Assembly (NCBI GenBank): GCA_964574705.1
Contig: CAZNOO010000006.1
Location: forward strand, 1 to 64,000
Reading direction: 5' to 3'
DNA: 64,000 nucleotides
Source of the DNA: JAHIVB01 sp964574705
GTDB taxonomy: Bacteria > Bacillota_I > Bacilli_A > Izemoplasmatales > Hujiaoplasmataceae
Made by a program: the position numbers and the translations under genes. Below the pieces are notes generated by a model. That model worked only from the letters and a program-made list of their open reading frames with translations, made no database searches and was not told where the DNA came from. Shown in pieces: positions 42,639-52,908 of this stretch. Positions within the stretch are counted from its first letter, which is position 1, and each line of letters opens with the position of its first letter.

Positions 42639-45260
42639 TTATCTTGGATTTTTGATGTTAGCGTGAGCTGCAGCAAGTCTAGCGATTGGTACTCTAAACG
42701 GTGAGCAGGAAACGTAATTTAACCCGATAGCATGGCAGAATTCAACGGATTCTGGATCTCCACCATGTTCTCCACAAATACCTAATTTAATGTCAGGTCT
42801 AACTTTTTGTCCAAGTTCAACTGCCATCTTCATTAATTTACCAACGCCCTTAACATCAACGTGAGCGAATGGATCACTTGCGAAGATTTTCTTTGCGTAG
42901 TAATCAGCTAAGAACTTGCCAGCGTCGTCTCTACTGAATCCGAATGTCATCTGTGTCAAGTCATTCGTTCCGAAACTGAAGAATTCAGCTTCTGTAGCGA
43001 TTTCGTCTGCCAACAAAGCAGCACGTGGAATTTCAATCATTGTACCAACATGATATTTGAGTTCAACGTTATTCTCTTTAATGATCTTGTCAGCCGTTTC
43101 TACAACGATATCCTTGACCATCTTTAATTCTTTAACTTCTCCTACAAGCGGAATCATGATTTCAGGAACCACTTTTCCTCCGCGTTTGTTCACTTCGATG
43201 GCAGCTTCAATAACGGCTCTTGTTTGCATAACTGCAATTTCAGGATACGTAATCGATAAGCGCACACCACGGTGTCCTAACATAGGATTCGTTTCATGGA
43301 GTGAATTGACGGTAGAGTTAAGTTCTTCAAATGTAATACCCATCTCTTTTGCCAAAGCTTCAATGTCGTCTTTTTCAGTCGGTAAGAATTCATGTAGTGG
43401 TGGATCCAAGTAACGAATCGTCACTGGATATCCATGCATTTCTTCATATAGACCAATAAAGTCTTGACGTTGCATAGGCAATAATTTATTCAATGCATGT
43501 TGACGTTCTTCCAATGTTTTGGAGACAATCATTTCACGCATTGCAGGAATACGGTCTGCTTCAAAGAACATGTGTTCTGTGCGGCATAATCCGATTCCTT
43601 CAGCACCAAATCCATAAGCGACTTTAGCATCTCTTGGATTATCTGCATTCGTACGTACTTTCAATGAGCGGTATTTGTCAGCCCAAGCCATCAATGTTGC
43701 AAAATCGCCTGATACGGTAGCGTCAACGGTTTTAACTTTTTCACCGTAGATTTTTCCAGTGGATCCATCTAGTGAAATAAAGTCGCCTTCGTTATAACGT
43801 TTTCCATCGACTGTAAAGAATCTTCCTTCTTCATTAACTTTAACGGAACCAGCACCAGCTACACAGCAAGTGCCCATTCCTCTAGCAACTACAGCAGCAT
43901 GACTTGTCATACCACCTCTTGCGGTTAGAACGCCTTTTGAAACGACCATGCCTTCAATGTCTTCAGGAGAAGTTTCTTGTCTTACCAAGATGACTGGTTT
44001 TCCAGCTTTAGAAAGTTCTTGAGCTCTTTCAGCCGTAAATACAGCAACTCCTGTAGCCGCACCTGGAGATGCATTTAATCCAGTTGCAATTACTCTAGCA
44101 TTTTTAAGCGAGACAGTATCAAACTGAGGATGCAACAATTGGTCAAGTTGTTTTGGTTCAACTTTTAGAAGTGCTTCTTTCTCTGTCAATTTGCCTTCTT
44201 TTACTAAATCGATGGCAATCTTCAAAGCAGCTTGAGCCGTTCTTTTACCGTTTCTTGTTTGTAACATGTAAAGTTTACCTTTTTCAATTGTAAACTCCAT
44301 GTCTTGCATATCTTTGTAGTGCGCTTCAAGTTTATTTGCGATATCTACAAATTGGTCATAAAGAGCTTTATTGTCTTTTTCCAAATCAGAAATTGGTTTT
44401 GGGGTACGGATTCCGGCTACAACGTCTTCACCTTGTGCGTTGAATAAATACTCTCCATATAATACTTTTTCTCCAGTGGAAGGGTCTCTAGTGAAAGCAA
44501 CACCTGTACCTGAATCTTCGCCCATGTTACCGAACACCATTGCTTGTACATTGACTGCAGTACCCCATTCGTAAGGAATGTTGTTGAGTCTTCTGTAGGT
44601 GTTCGCACGTGCATTGTCCCATGATCTGAAAACAGCTTTAACAGCTTCAATCAATTGGACTTTAGGATCTTGTGGGAATTCTACCCCTTTGATCTTTTTG
44701 TATTTTGCAAGATATCCTGCAACGACTACTTTCAAATCTTCTGCATCGAGGTCAGTGTCTAGTTCAACACCTTTTTCTTCTTTTCTGTGTTCAAGAATAG
44801 CTTCGAAATTGCTTTTTTCGACTTCCATAACAACATCAGAGAACATTTGAATGAAACGACGATATGAGTCATAAGCGAATCTAGGGTTGTTTGTGAGTTT
44901 TGCCAATCCTTCAACAGCCACATTATTGAGTCCTAGGTTCAGAATCGTATCCATCATTCCAGGCATAGAAGCCCGTGCGCCAGAACGTACTGAAACCAAG
45001 AACGGATTCTTGTTGTCTCCAAATTTCTTTCCAACGATTTTTTCAGTTTCAGCAAGAGCATTGTTAATTTGAGATAAAATCTCATCATTGATGCGTCTGC
45101 CGTCCTCGTAGTATTTTGAGCAGGCTTCAGTAGAAACTGCAAATCCCTGTGGAACCGGCATTCCAAGTTTGGTCATTTCGCAAAGGTTCGCACCTTTACC
45201 GCCAAGAAGGTTCCGCATTGAAGCGTCTCCGTCTTTAAACAAATATACATATTTTGCCAT
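42639..45260 (-). CDS. ppdK: Pyruvate, phosphate dikinase
   Basis: The 873-residue enzyme interconverts pyruvate, ATP and phosphate with PEP, AMP and PPi. The N-terminal ATP-grasp domain (LLGGKGANLCEMTKLGMPVPQGF), the swivelling domain with phospho-His motif GGMTSHAAVVARGMG (about 453), and the C-terminal PEP/pyruvate TIM barrel (EGIGLCRTEHMFFE, FGTNDLTQMTFGFSRDD, catalytic Cys in LGICGEHGG at about 833) are complete. It is typical of PPi-using glycolysis in acholeplasma-like and anaerobic bacteria. Own promoter and terminator. Confidence 0.97.
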   Translation of the reverse strand: MAKYVYLFKDGDASMRNLLGGKGANLCEMTKLGMPVPQGFAVSTEACSKYYEDGRRINDEILSQINNALAETEKIVGKKFGDNKNPFLVSVRSGARASMPGMMDTILNLGLNNVAVEGLAKLTNNPRFAYDSYRRFIQMFSDVVMEVEKSNFEAILEHRKEEKGVELDTDLDAEDLKVVVAGYLAKYKKIKGVEFPQDPKVQLIEAVKAVFRSWDNARANTYRRLNNIPYEWGTAVNVQAMVFGNMGEDSGTGVAFTRDPSTGEKVLYGEYLFNAQGEDVVAGIRTPKPISDLEKDNKALYDQFVDIANKLEAHYKDMQDMEFTIEKGKLYMLQTRNGKRTAQAALKIAIDLVKEGKLTEKEALLKVEPKQLDQLLHPQFDTVSLKNARVIATGLNASPGAATGVAVFTAERAQELSKAGKPVILVRQETSPEDIEGMVVSKGVLTARGGMTSHAAVVARGMGTCCVAGAGSVKVNEEGRFFTVDGKRYNEGDFISLDGSTGKIYGEKVKTVDATVSGDFATLMAWADKYRSLKVRTNADNPRDAKVAYGFGAEGIGLCRTEHMFFEADRIPAMREMIVSKTLEERQHALNKLLPMQRQDFIGLYEEMHGYPVTIRYLDPPLHEFLPTEKDDIEALAKEMGITFEELNSTVNSLHETNPMLGHRGVRLSITYPEIAVMQTRAVIEAAIEVNKRGGKVVPEIMIPLVGEVKELKMVKDIVVETADKIIKENNVELKYHVGTMIEIPRAALLADEIATEAEFFSFGTNDLTQMTFGFSRDDAGKFLADYYAKKIFASDPFAHVDVKGVGKLMKMAVELGQKVRPDIKLGICGEHGGDPESVEFCHAIGLNYVSCSPFRVPIARLAAAHANIKNPR

Positions 45261-45300
45261 AGTTATTTCCTTTCTATTTTAGTTTTCACTTAACATCAAA

Positions 45301-45329
45301 ATTATACCATTTCAAACCTCAAATTACAA
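45301..45329 (-). promoter_or_regulatory. Promoter of ppdK
   Basis: TTGTAA-17 bp-TATAAT on the minus strand (complement 45324-45329 and 45301-45306). Confidence 0.7.
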
Positions 45330-45368
45330 ATAAAAACAGCCGTAAATTTTCAGTTTTAAGGATTTACG
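45330..45368 (-). terminator. Terminator of ABC-2 exporter operon
   Basis: CGTAAAT/ATTTACG stem overlapping the permease stop codon, then GGCTGTTTTTATTT on the minus strand. Confidence 0.5.
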
Positions 45369-46965
45369 CCGACATTTTTCGAAATAAAGCGCTTGCAATT
45401 TTTTGAACAACATAAATGAATACAAAGAACAGCAAGAAATTAACTCCGGAAGCAATCAAAATCAAGAATTGCCATGGCAAAACATCAAACAAGAAATACA
45501 CAATGGCTCCTCCAATGAGTATAAAAGAGATGTTCCCAAAGATTCCAAGTAATGCGCCTAGACTTTGTTTCACAACTTCAGTCTCGTTCATATAATCAAA
45601 TTTAGGGAAATATAGATTGATAATCGAATCGAGAGCCGAGGTGACCAGAGAAAAACTTGTGATGTAAAAACCTACGACTAAAATTCCTGTGAAGGATATC
45701 TTAAAGGTGAATGCCAGCAATCCAAGTGAAATCAAAGCGACAGGGAGCCCCAGTAAAATATTGAATATCATCTTCGAAAACATCACTTTTTCTGGTGAAA
45801 CAGGCAGACTTTTAATAATCCAGAAATTCTTTCCTTCCAAAGAAAGACTAATTGCTGGAGTGTAAAGTAGCGATAATAAGAACGAAATGACAATCACGAC
45901 TAATAATTCTGCTGGAATATTCAAACCGACAGTTTGTAGCAAAATGCCTTCAATTTCTGTCTTAAAGAATAAACTAGCAACGCCCATAATCAAAAGCATG
46001 ATCGGTCCTAACCCCGTGTTTAATGCGTAAATTGGGACATTCAAATATTTGTTCAACTCTTTTTGTACAAGTGAACTAATCGTTGATCGCGTCACACTCT
46101 TTGCAGGTTTCGCATTTCTTCTTGTTCTTACCGAAAGGCCCTTTTGATTTGTCACAACGACCATTTTTTGAATTCCAATGAAGAAAAGGAAAAACGGAAC
46201 AGCGCTCACAGAAACCAACAGCAACAATGAGACAATATTTCTTTGATACACGGCTTCTGCGAACCATTGAATCAAAATATAGATCTTTCCAAAGCTTTCA
46301 ATAAATGCCTGTTGACCTTCAAACGGGTTGATCACTTCCGGATTGAATGAAAACGACAAATACATAATACCTAAGAATATAACAAACAAAAAGACTGTTG
46401 TTAATATCTTCGATCCTCTGAATCGAGAAGTGATTCTAGTGATTCCTAAACTTATGAACGAAAAAATCACAGTCGGGATCAATGGAATTACAACGATTCC
46501 AATGATATAAAACAGAAATGAAATCACATTAAATCCAGCGTTATAAAAATAAGCAAAAGAAAGTGGTAGTAAAAACAAGAATACACTGAAATAAACCATG
46601 ATCATCATCACGGAAAGTTTAGCAAACAACACTGTCCGCGGCTTAATTGGTAATGGGGATAAAATCTCATAATCCTTATAATGGAACAAATAACCATTCG
46701 ATCTAAATAAAGTAAACAATATAACCAATCCACTCGCATAGACAAAAGCAAACATTAATAGCAATTCAATCATATTGATTTGAACAAGCGTTTTTCCAAA
46801 CTCAAAGAAAAGATATCCAAATGTCCCTACATAAGCTCCAAGTGCATATAGCAATGCAAATGATAGTGCAATGGCTTTTCCTTTGCTTTTCTTAAAGTTG
46901 ATCCCCAACAGTCGCTTCAGGGAAAAGTTCTCCTTCAAAAAAAGTTTAAGCAACTTAAGGTACAT
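45364..46965 (-). CDS. ABC-2-type exporter permease
   Basis: The 533-residue polytopic protein has about 12 predicted TM helices in two halves, with a basic loop (SVRTRRNAKPAKSVTRS) in the middle. This fits the large bacterial ABC exporter permeases of EcsB/putative ABC exporter type. It overlaps the ATPase gene by one base (TAATG), so the two form one exporter. Substrate unknown. Confidence 0.82.
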   Translation of the reverse strand: MYLKLLKLFLKENFSLKRLLGINFKKSKGKAIALSFALLYALGAYVGTFGYLFFEFGKTLVQINMIELLLMFAFVYASGLVILFTLFRSNGYLFHYKDYEILSPLPIKPRTVLFAKLSVMMIMVYFSVFLFLLPLSFAYFYNAGFNVISFLFYIIGIVVIPLIPTVIFSFISLGITRITSRFRGSKILTTVFLFVIFLGIMYLSFSFNPEVINPFEGQQAFIESFGKIYILIQWFAEAVYQRNIVSLLLLVSVSAVPFFLFFIGIQKMVVVTNQKGLSVRTRRNAKPAKSVTRSTISSLVQKELNKYLNVPIYALNTGLGPIMLLIMGVASLFFKTEIEGILLQTVGLNIPAELLVVIVISFLLSLLYTPAISLSLEGKNFWIIKSLPVSPEKVMFSKMIFNILLGLPVALISLGLLAFTFKISFTGILVVGFYITSFSLVTSALDSIINLYFPKFDYMNETEVVKQSLGALLGIFGNISFILIGGAIVYFLFDVLPWQFLILIASGVNFLLFFVFIYVVQKIASALFRKMSA

Positions 46966-47678
46966 TATGCTTCGTTTGTAATTTCTAAGAAGATTTCTTC
47001 AAGCGACTGGTCTTTAATGATTTTATCCGTATTCCCGGAAGCAACAATCTTGCCTTGTTTAATGATCGCAACTTTGTTGCAAAGTTTTTCAACAACTTCA
47101 AGTACATGTGTGCTAAAGAAAATGGCCGTTCCCTTAGAACACATCTCTTTAAATACTTCTTTTAACAAATGGCTTGCTTTTGGATCGAGCCCTACAAATG
47201 GCTCATCTAATAAGAATACCTTTGGTTCATGAATCAATGCACTCATAATTACGGTTTTCTGCTTCATACCATGTGAGTACGATGAAATTGGGTTAGATAA
47301 CACGTCTTCCATCTCAAACATCTTTGCATATTTTTCAATTCTAATCTGTCTTGTGTTTTCATCCACTTCAAAAACATCCGCAATAAAATCAAGATATTGA
47401 ATTCCGGTTAGAGACTGATAGATATCAGGATTATCTGGAATATAAGCAATGATTTTCTTAACTTCAAGAGGGTCTTTCTGAATAGAATAATTCCCAACTT
47501 GAATGACGCCATCTTCAAAATCAATGATGCCGGCAATGGACTTTAGGAGTGTTGTTTTTCCAGCCCCATTATGGCCAATAAAACCATAAATATCGCCAGC
47601 TTCAATCTCTAGATTAATGTTGTCGCAAGCCTTCTTTTTTCCATCATAGGATTTTGAAAAGTTCATAATTTTTAACAT
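46965..47678 (-). CDS. ABC-2-type exporter ATPase
   Basis: The 237-residue ATPase has Walker A GHNGAGKTT, signature YSHGMKQK (a G-poor variant of LSGGQ typical of ABC-2 exporters), Walker B VFLLDEPFVGLD and H-loop STH. First gene of a two-gene operon with promoter TTGACA-17 bp-TACAAT. Partner of the permease immediately downstream. Confidence 0.92.
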   Translation of the reverse strand: MLKIMNFSKSYDGKKKACDNINLEIEAGDIYGFIGHNGAGKTTLLKSIAGIIDFEDGVIQVGNYSIQKDPLEVKKIIAYIPDNPDIYQSLTGIQYLDFIADVFEVDENTRQIRIEKYAKMFEMEDVLSNPISSYSHGMKQKTVIMSALIHEPKVFLLDEPFVGLDPKASHLLKEVFKEMCSKGTAIFFSTHVLEVVEKLCNKVAIIKQGKIVASGNTDKIIKDQSLEEIFLEITNEA

Positions 47679-47697
47679 AGTATCGCCTCCAATATAA

Positions 47698-47726
47698 ATT
47701 GTATATCAAATATAAATAATTGTCAA
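47698..47726 (-). promoter_or_regulatory. Promoter of ABC-2 exporter operon
   Basis: TTGACA (complement 47721-47726), 17-bp spacer, TACAAT (complement 47698-47703). Confidence 0.8.
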
Positions 47727-47811
47727 TAATTAAAAATAATTAAAAATAACTAAATTGTACTATCGTTCTTCCTCTTTCTTTGTCTTGAGGAAGTCTTTGT
47801 GTAAAAAATAC

Positions 47812-47840
47812 TTGATTTTTATATCAAAGTTGATTATAAT
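47812..47840 (+). promoter_or_regulatory. Promoter of tRNA-Thr
   Basis: TTGATT-17 bp-TATAAT, 13 bases before the tRNA. Confidence 0.75.
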
Positions 47841-47853
47841 AACTTAAGCAATC

Positions 47854-47927
47854 GCTCCTATAGTTTAGTGGCAAAACGCAGCAATGGTAATGCTGAAATT
47901 CAAGTTCGATTCTTGGTAGGAGCACCA
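47854..47927 (+). tRNA. tRNA-Thr(GGU), atypical body
   Basis: 74 bases with encoded CCA. Acceptor GCTCCTA/TAGGAGC, D-arm GTTT-AGTGGCA-AAAC, anticodon stem CAGCA/TGCTG with loop ATGGTAA giving anticodon GGU (reads ACC/ACU), T-arm TCAAG-TTCGATT-CTTGG. The GTTTAGTGG D-arm is the pattern common in tRNA-Gly, and position 32 is A instead of a pyrimidine. The anticodon assigns threonine. Confidence 0.85.
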
Positions 47928-47943
47928 TTTTCAATCTTATTAT

Positions 47944-47979
47944 ACACCATACTCCATTCACGGATTGTGGTGTTTTTAT
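47944..47979 (+). terminator. Terminator after tRNA-Thr
   Basis: ACACCA/TGGTGT stem with an inner TCC/GGA pairing, followed by TTTTATTTT. The remaining DNA to 48103 holds only the SD of the next gene and a likely promoter. Confidence 0.6.
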
Positions 47980-48103
47980 TTTAACTAAATTTCAGATATT
48001 CTTATTTACATCATTTTTTCAGTGATAAGTCTACATTTCTCGTTCTTTTTTGCCGCTTCTTATGATAAAATGTAATATTATATGTAGAAACGAGGTGATT
48101 TGC

Positions 48104-50428
48104 ATGTTGAAGTTGGAACGCGTCAGTAAATACTACTTTTCTGGGAATAATGTTGTCCAAGCTTTGAGGCGCATCAACCTCGAATGTAAAATTGGTGAAT
48201 TTATTGCCATAACCGGAGAAAGTGGCAGCGGTAAAAGCACGCTTTTGAACGTACTTAGTGGACTTGATACTTATGAAGAAGGCAAACTGTACTTTAATGA
48301 CCAGGACATTTCACATTATACGATTGAAGAGCTGGAACATTACCGAAAAGACTATATTGGTTATGTATTCCAAGAATATAACATTATTGACAGTTATACC
48401 GTTTATCAAAATGTCGAACTAGCATTAACCATTCAAGGGTACAGCAAAGAACAAAAACATGAGCGGGTTCTTGAACTAATCAAACAAGTTGGATTAACGA
48501 ATGTTGCAAAGCAAAAAGCAAGTAAACTCAGCGGTGGAGAAAAACAAAGGACTGTTATTGCTCGAACTTTAGCCAAAGAGTACCAAGTTTTAGTCTGTGA
48601 CGAACCGACTGGGAACTTAAATGAAGAAGCCAGCAGAGGCATTTTCAAATTGCTTCAGGATATCAGCAAAGACAAACTCGTTATTGTTGTTACCCATGAT
48701 ATTACCTTGCTCCAACAATATGCAACAAGAAAAGTACGATTATACGATGGTGAAATCGTTGAAGATTCCACGATTGTGAAACCAATTGCCAATTTGTCTC
48801 AAGAAATTCAGCCGAAACTCTCAAACACTAAATTTATGGGTTCACTTCAAATTGCTTTAAGCAATATCACTTCTGTTCCCAAAAAATCACTTTTTTCTCT
48901 TTTAACCATCATTTTCATGCTTGCAACTGTGTTTTTCGTTTATAGTGCAGGAATACTGGAAATGAACAAGCCATACGCTACAACAAATCCTTACTTTACA
49001 AATGCTGACCCCAGCAGGATCATCCTTGTCAAAGAAGACCTTACCCAATTTACGACTCAAGAATTGGCTGATCTCGGCGAAATAAAATATGTCAGAGATG
49101 TATTTAGCTATGACTTGGTGTTTGATTCTGTTCTGATGTCAAAGAAATTCAACGAAGAATCTCTTTGGAATGACTTCTTCTACTTTAAACCTCTAGCATC
49201 CGCTTCTTTGGATGAAGAGGATCTCCTAGAAGGAACGTTACCACAAAGCGAACTTGAAGTTGTTGTCGGAGATAACGGAATCTACAATCTTGGAGACGAA
49301 ATCTCTATCGCCAATAGTTATTTGCTTTTTCCTTTACAAAACTTATTGACTGACCAATTTGAATTCGTGGTTGTTGGGATTGTTAACGAACCAAGCACAC
49401 TCGACGATGATTTGCATTACTTCTATTTATCAAGTGCTGGTCTGGAAAGAATTGCAGGCTCCAGCATCTATGAAAATTCTGAAATTGAAATCAACATTCA
49501 AGGAACAGAAAAATTTGATATGGCTTCAGACACATGGACGACACCAGATCTTGATGAATTAGTCTCTATAGGCAATCGAAACTATCTGCTTTCCTATACC
49601 ACGTGGGTTGAAGTTGACCCTTCATTGCAAGATGGAGAGATTTTAACGTTTGACATGATGTATTACGATATATGCAGAGACTTTGGCTACAAGATAGAAA
49701 TTCCAGACGACTCGGATGCTGGTTTATGTAATGCGAATGATTTTATTGAAAGTCATGACATTATATATCATGCCATTACCTCTTATGATAATAATAAGCC
49801 TTTTGATACCATCTCATTCATTTCAGCTCCCTATACTTCGAGTGATCAAACATTGAAACTCTATATGAATCAGGCAACATACGATTATTACTTCTCAGAA
49901 AAGAATTATCAGATTACACTGATTGTCAAAGATACTTTTGAAGGAAACCAAGTCGTTGATGAAGTTGAAAAACTTGGTTATAACGTATTTTATCCTTCTC
50001 AGATCATTGATAGTAGTCAAGCATTCAACGTCGTCATTCGAAATGTTTTGATTACGACAATTGTTTCGATAATTATAGGAGCCATCTTCTTTGTTGGCTA
50101 TTTCGTCCTTCGAAACATTATTTTCAGTAAGTTAAAGGATTATCTAATTATTCGTTCAATCGGAACCTCTAAAAAAGCGGTTAAACGTATCTTGAGTGCG
50201 GAAGTTCTTTACGTTACCTTGATTTCTATCGTATTGATATTAGTTTTTTTAATCATTTCAGAAATCTATATCAACCAGATTCCGAACATTTTAAGATATT
50301 ACCGGTGGTATGATTATATTGTTCTTCTTGGACTAGTATTCTTTGTCATGGAACTGATGGTCCACCAGTTCACCTCTAGAATCTTTAAAGTCAGTGTCGT
50401 AACGGCATTAAAGGGGGTGGAACGATGA
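48104..50428 (+). CDS. ABC exporter half, ATPase fused to FtsX-type permease (first of pair)
   Basis: About 774 residues from ATG 48104 with GAGGTG upstream; an in-frame ATG at 48050 has no SD. The MacB/LolD-type ATPase has ITGESGSGKST, signature LSGGEKQR, Walker B VLVCDEPTGN and VTHD. A TM (about 265-285), a large extracytoplasmic domain and three C-terminal TM helices of the FtsX type follow. It overlaps the next gene by four bases (ATGA), so the two unlike half-transporters probably form a heterodimer exporting or releasing a lipid, lipoprotein or peptide. Confidence 0.9.
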   Translation: MLKLERVSKYYFSGNNVVQALRRINLECKIGEFIAITGESGSGKSTLLNVLSGLDTYEEGKLYFNDQDISHYTIEELEHYRKDYIGYVFQEYNIIDSYTVYQNVELALTIQGYSKEQKHERVLELIKQVGLTNVAKQKASKLSGGEKQRTVIARTLAKEYQVLVCDEPTGNLNEEASRGIFKLLQDISKDKLVIVVTHDITLLQQYATRKVRLYDGEIVEDSTIVKPIANLSQEIQPKLSNTKFMGSLQIALSNITSVPKKSLFSLLTIIFMLATVFFVYSAGILEMNKPYATTNPYFTNADPSRIILVKEDLTQFTTQELADLGEIKYVRDVFSYDLVFDSVLMSKKFNEESLWNDFFYFKPLASASLDEEDLLEGTLPQSELEVVVGDNGIYNLGDEISIANSYLLFPLQNLLTDQFEFVVVGIVNEPSTLDDDLHYFYLSSAGLERIAGSSIYENSEIEINIQGTEKFDMASDTWTTPDLDELVSIGNRNYLLSYTTWVEVDPSLQDGEILTFDMMYYDICRDFGYKIEIPDDSDAGLCNANDFIESHDIIYHAITSYDNNKPFDTISFISAPYTSSDQTLKLYMNQATYDYYFSEKNYQITLIVKDTFEGNQVVDEVEKLGYNVFYPSQIIDSSQAFNVVIRNVLITTIVSIIIGAIFFVGYFVLRNIIFSKLKDYLIIRSIGTSKKAVKRILSAEVLYVTLISIVLILVFLIISEIYINQIPNILRYYRWYDYIVLLGLVFFVMELMVHQFTSRIFKVSVVTALKGVER

Positions 50429-52851
50429 TTCGGCTCGAGAATGTAACGAAATATTACAACAAAAACAAAGTCAATCAATTCATCGTTTGTAGAGACATCT
50501 CCTTGACTTTCGAAAAAACAGGCCTTGTCGTCATCCTTGGTGCGAGCGGTAGCGGAAAAACCACGCTATTGAATGTAATCAGCGGAATGGATAAGTTCGA
50601 CCACGGAAGACTCATCTTTGATGATGTAGTGTTTGAACGATACAATCACAAAAAGTGGGATATCATTCGAAAACACAAAATAGGTTATGTCTATCAGCAT
50701 TACCATCTTCTAAAAGAACTTTCGGTTTACAGAAACATTGAACCTGTTCTTAAAATGCAAGGAATTACGAATGAAGAAGACATACGAGAACATGTTTTAA
50801 GACTTTTAAAAACCGTAGGCATGGCTAATTATGCCGATCGACTCGTCAAACAACTTTCCGGTGGGCAACAACAGCGTATCGCCTTTGCGAGAGCACTTGC
50901 GAACAACCCTGAGGTTATTCTCGCTGACGAGCCAACTGGAAATCTTGATGGAAAAACGACGATTGAATTGATGACTGTCATCAAAGAAATCTCCAAAACC
51001 CGTCTTGTGATCATGGTTACCCACGAACAAGTTCTTTGTGACAACTACGCAGACAGAGTCATCGAAATTGAAAACGGCTCGATTGTCAAAGATTATCCAA
51101 ACGATCAACATCATAGAATGGATTTCATTCAAGAACATATCATTAACCTTCAAGATTTCAAGAAAACAAATATTGAAGCCGAACAATTGAATGTCAGAAG
51201 ATACACCAATAATGATAAAGTTGAATCTTTAGACATCGATTTGATTGAACGCAATCAGACGCTATACGTCAAAATCAATTCTGGGAATCTGAAAAGAACA
51301 AAATACATTGATTTCGACAGCGAAATCATCATTCAAGAAGGCCCCAAGGAAGAATCCATTACTGAGAATCCTTTTGTCATGAATGATCTCATCCCCAAAT
51401 CTCCACTTAAATCAGAACGCAACGTTTTCAGTTGGAAAGATACCTTCCTCTACGCATTTCGGAAAATTAAAGTATTCCACGGAGGAGGCAAAATGCTTTT
51501 CTTCGTATTAATTCTCGTCGGCCTTATCGTCAGTATCAGTGTTGGCTTGGTTGGTGAAATTTATCATGTTCAAGAACCCTATTCAATCGTCGATTCAAAT
51601 TACATTACGATTTCTTTGGATAGAACCGTTTACAGCTCAGTTTTAGCGATTGAAGATGTCCCTGGAGTGGATGAACTCGTGTTGATTAACGAGCCTTTCT
51701 CTTTTATGGTATCGACAGGAAGCTATTATGAAGTTCACAACAGCATTCGAGTGCTAGCACAACCGATAGACATCAAATATTTAGATGAATCGACACTGAT
51801 ATACGGAGTAATGCCTGTAGGATACGAAATTGTGGTAGACAAGAGTGTTGCGGACGATATTATCAATAATAACGCCTATAGAGGCATACAGAGTTATGAC
51901 GATGTTTTGAATTGTGAATTTAAGCTTCAGGTCAGTGGACTAGACACTGATTTATCAGCCGATTCCGCACTTTATTATAAAATCAGTGGGATTTCGGACT
52001 CCAATTCTCTCAGTGTTTGGATGAAAGAGGAATTGATGTACAGTTTTGTCGCTCCTGCCTTAATTGATTACAGAATTTTAGAAGATCATTTCGAAATCAT
52101 TTCTGGCACCCTACCTCCATCTGAATATTACATCATGTTAAATGACCAATTCCCCAGTGTTTTAGCAGGAAATATTCCTTACAACATTGGAATGACTTCT
52201 GGAACATATTTCATTTCAGGAATCTATCAAGTCAAAGTAGACGGCATTATATTTGATACGCATAATGCCATGGTTTCATCCTTAGACTTCATTAAATCTA
52301 AATATTTCACTTACGAATTCAGCAGAGATTTCGAATTTACGGTCTTGGTGTACTCTACGGACGTTGAAGCGACGCTTTTGGCCCTTCATGATGCAGGATA
52401 CGCCGCATCGGCCAACATGTATGAACCGACAATTGCGCAGCAGATTAAACTTGATGCAAATCAAAACTTCTATCTTCTCGGGCTTGGTGGTATCTTAATG
52501 TCTGCTTTCAGTATTTTCTTGATTATGCGTTCCAGCTTAATCTCGAGAATGTATGAAGTGAGTGTCTATCGCAGTATTGGCATTTCAAGAAAAGAAATCA
52601 GAAGAATTTTCCTGATTGAAATTATACTCACCACTACCTTCAGCAGCATTATCGGATTTGTATTTATGTTACTGCTTCTCAACCAGGCACAATCTTCCTT
52701 GCAACAGATTTCAGTCACTCACTTTACGACAGGCTCTATTCTGATCGGAATTGCGGGTCTCTATATTATCAATGTTGTATTTGGACTCATCCCCATCAAC
52801 ATGCTCTTACACAAGACGCCATCGAACATTATGAAACAAAGCGATTTGTAG
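50425..52851 (+). CDS. ABC exporter half, ATPase fused to FtsX-type permease (second of pair)
   Basis: The 808-residue product has Walker A LGASGSGKTT, signature LSGGQQQR, Walker B VILADEPTGNLD, VTHE, then an inserted linker of about 100 residues. A TM at about 350-375, an extracytoplasmic domain and three C-terminal TM helices (about 685-800) follow. Partner of the preceding gene. The H-loop residue is retained in both, so both ATPase sites may be active. Similar in design to the single fusion at 3715-5919. Confidence 0.9.
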   Translation: MIRLENVTKYYNKNKVNQFIVCRDISLTFEKTGLVVILGASGSGKTTLLNVISGMDKFDHGRLIFDDVVFERYNHKKWDIIRKHKIGYVYQHYHLLKELSVYRNIEPVLKMQGITNEEDIREHVLRLLKTVGMANYADRLVKQLSGGQQQRIAFARALANNPEVILADEPTGNLDGKTTIELMTVIKEISKTRLVIMVTHEQVLCDNYADRVIEIENGSIVKDYPNDQHHRMDFIQEHIINLQDFKKTNIEAEQLNVRRYTNNDKVESLDIDLIERNQTLYVKINSGNLKRTKYIDFDSEIIIQEGPKEESITENPFVMNDLIPKSPLKSERNVFSWKDTFLYAFRKIKVFHGGGKMLFFVLILVGLIVSISVGLVGEIYHVQEPYSIVDSNYITISLDRTVYSSVLAIEDVPGVDELVLINEPFSFMVSTGSYYEVHNSIRVLAQPIDIKYLDESTLIYGVMPVGYEIVVDKSVADDIINNNAYRGIQSYDDVLNCEFKLQVSGLDTDLSADSALYYKISGISDSNSLSVWMKEELMYSFVAPALIDYRILEDHFEIISGTLPPSEYYIMLNDQFPSVLAGNIPYNIGMTSGTYFISGIYQVKVDGIIFDTHNAMVSSLDFIKSKYFTYEFSRDFEFTVLVYSTDVEATLLALHDAGYAASANMYEPTIAQQIKLDANQNFYLLGLGGILMSAFSIFLIMRSSLISRMYEVSVYRSIGISRKEIRRIFLIEIILTTTFSSIIGFVFMLLLLNQAQSSLQQISVTHFTTGSILIGIAGLYIINVVFGLIPINMLLHKTPSNIMKQSDL

Positions 52852-52860
52852 CGAAATCAT

Positions 52861-52894
52861 AAAAAAAGTAGACTTGATTGAAAGTCTACTTTTT
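52861..52894. terminator. Bidirectional terminator, ABC pair/glgC
   Basis: AAAGTAGACTT-GATTG-AAAGTCTACTTTTT between convergent genes. Confidence 0.8.
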
Positions 52895-52908
52895 GTTTGA
52901 AATCAAAT

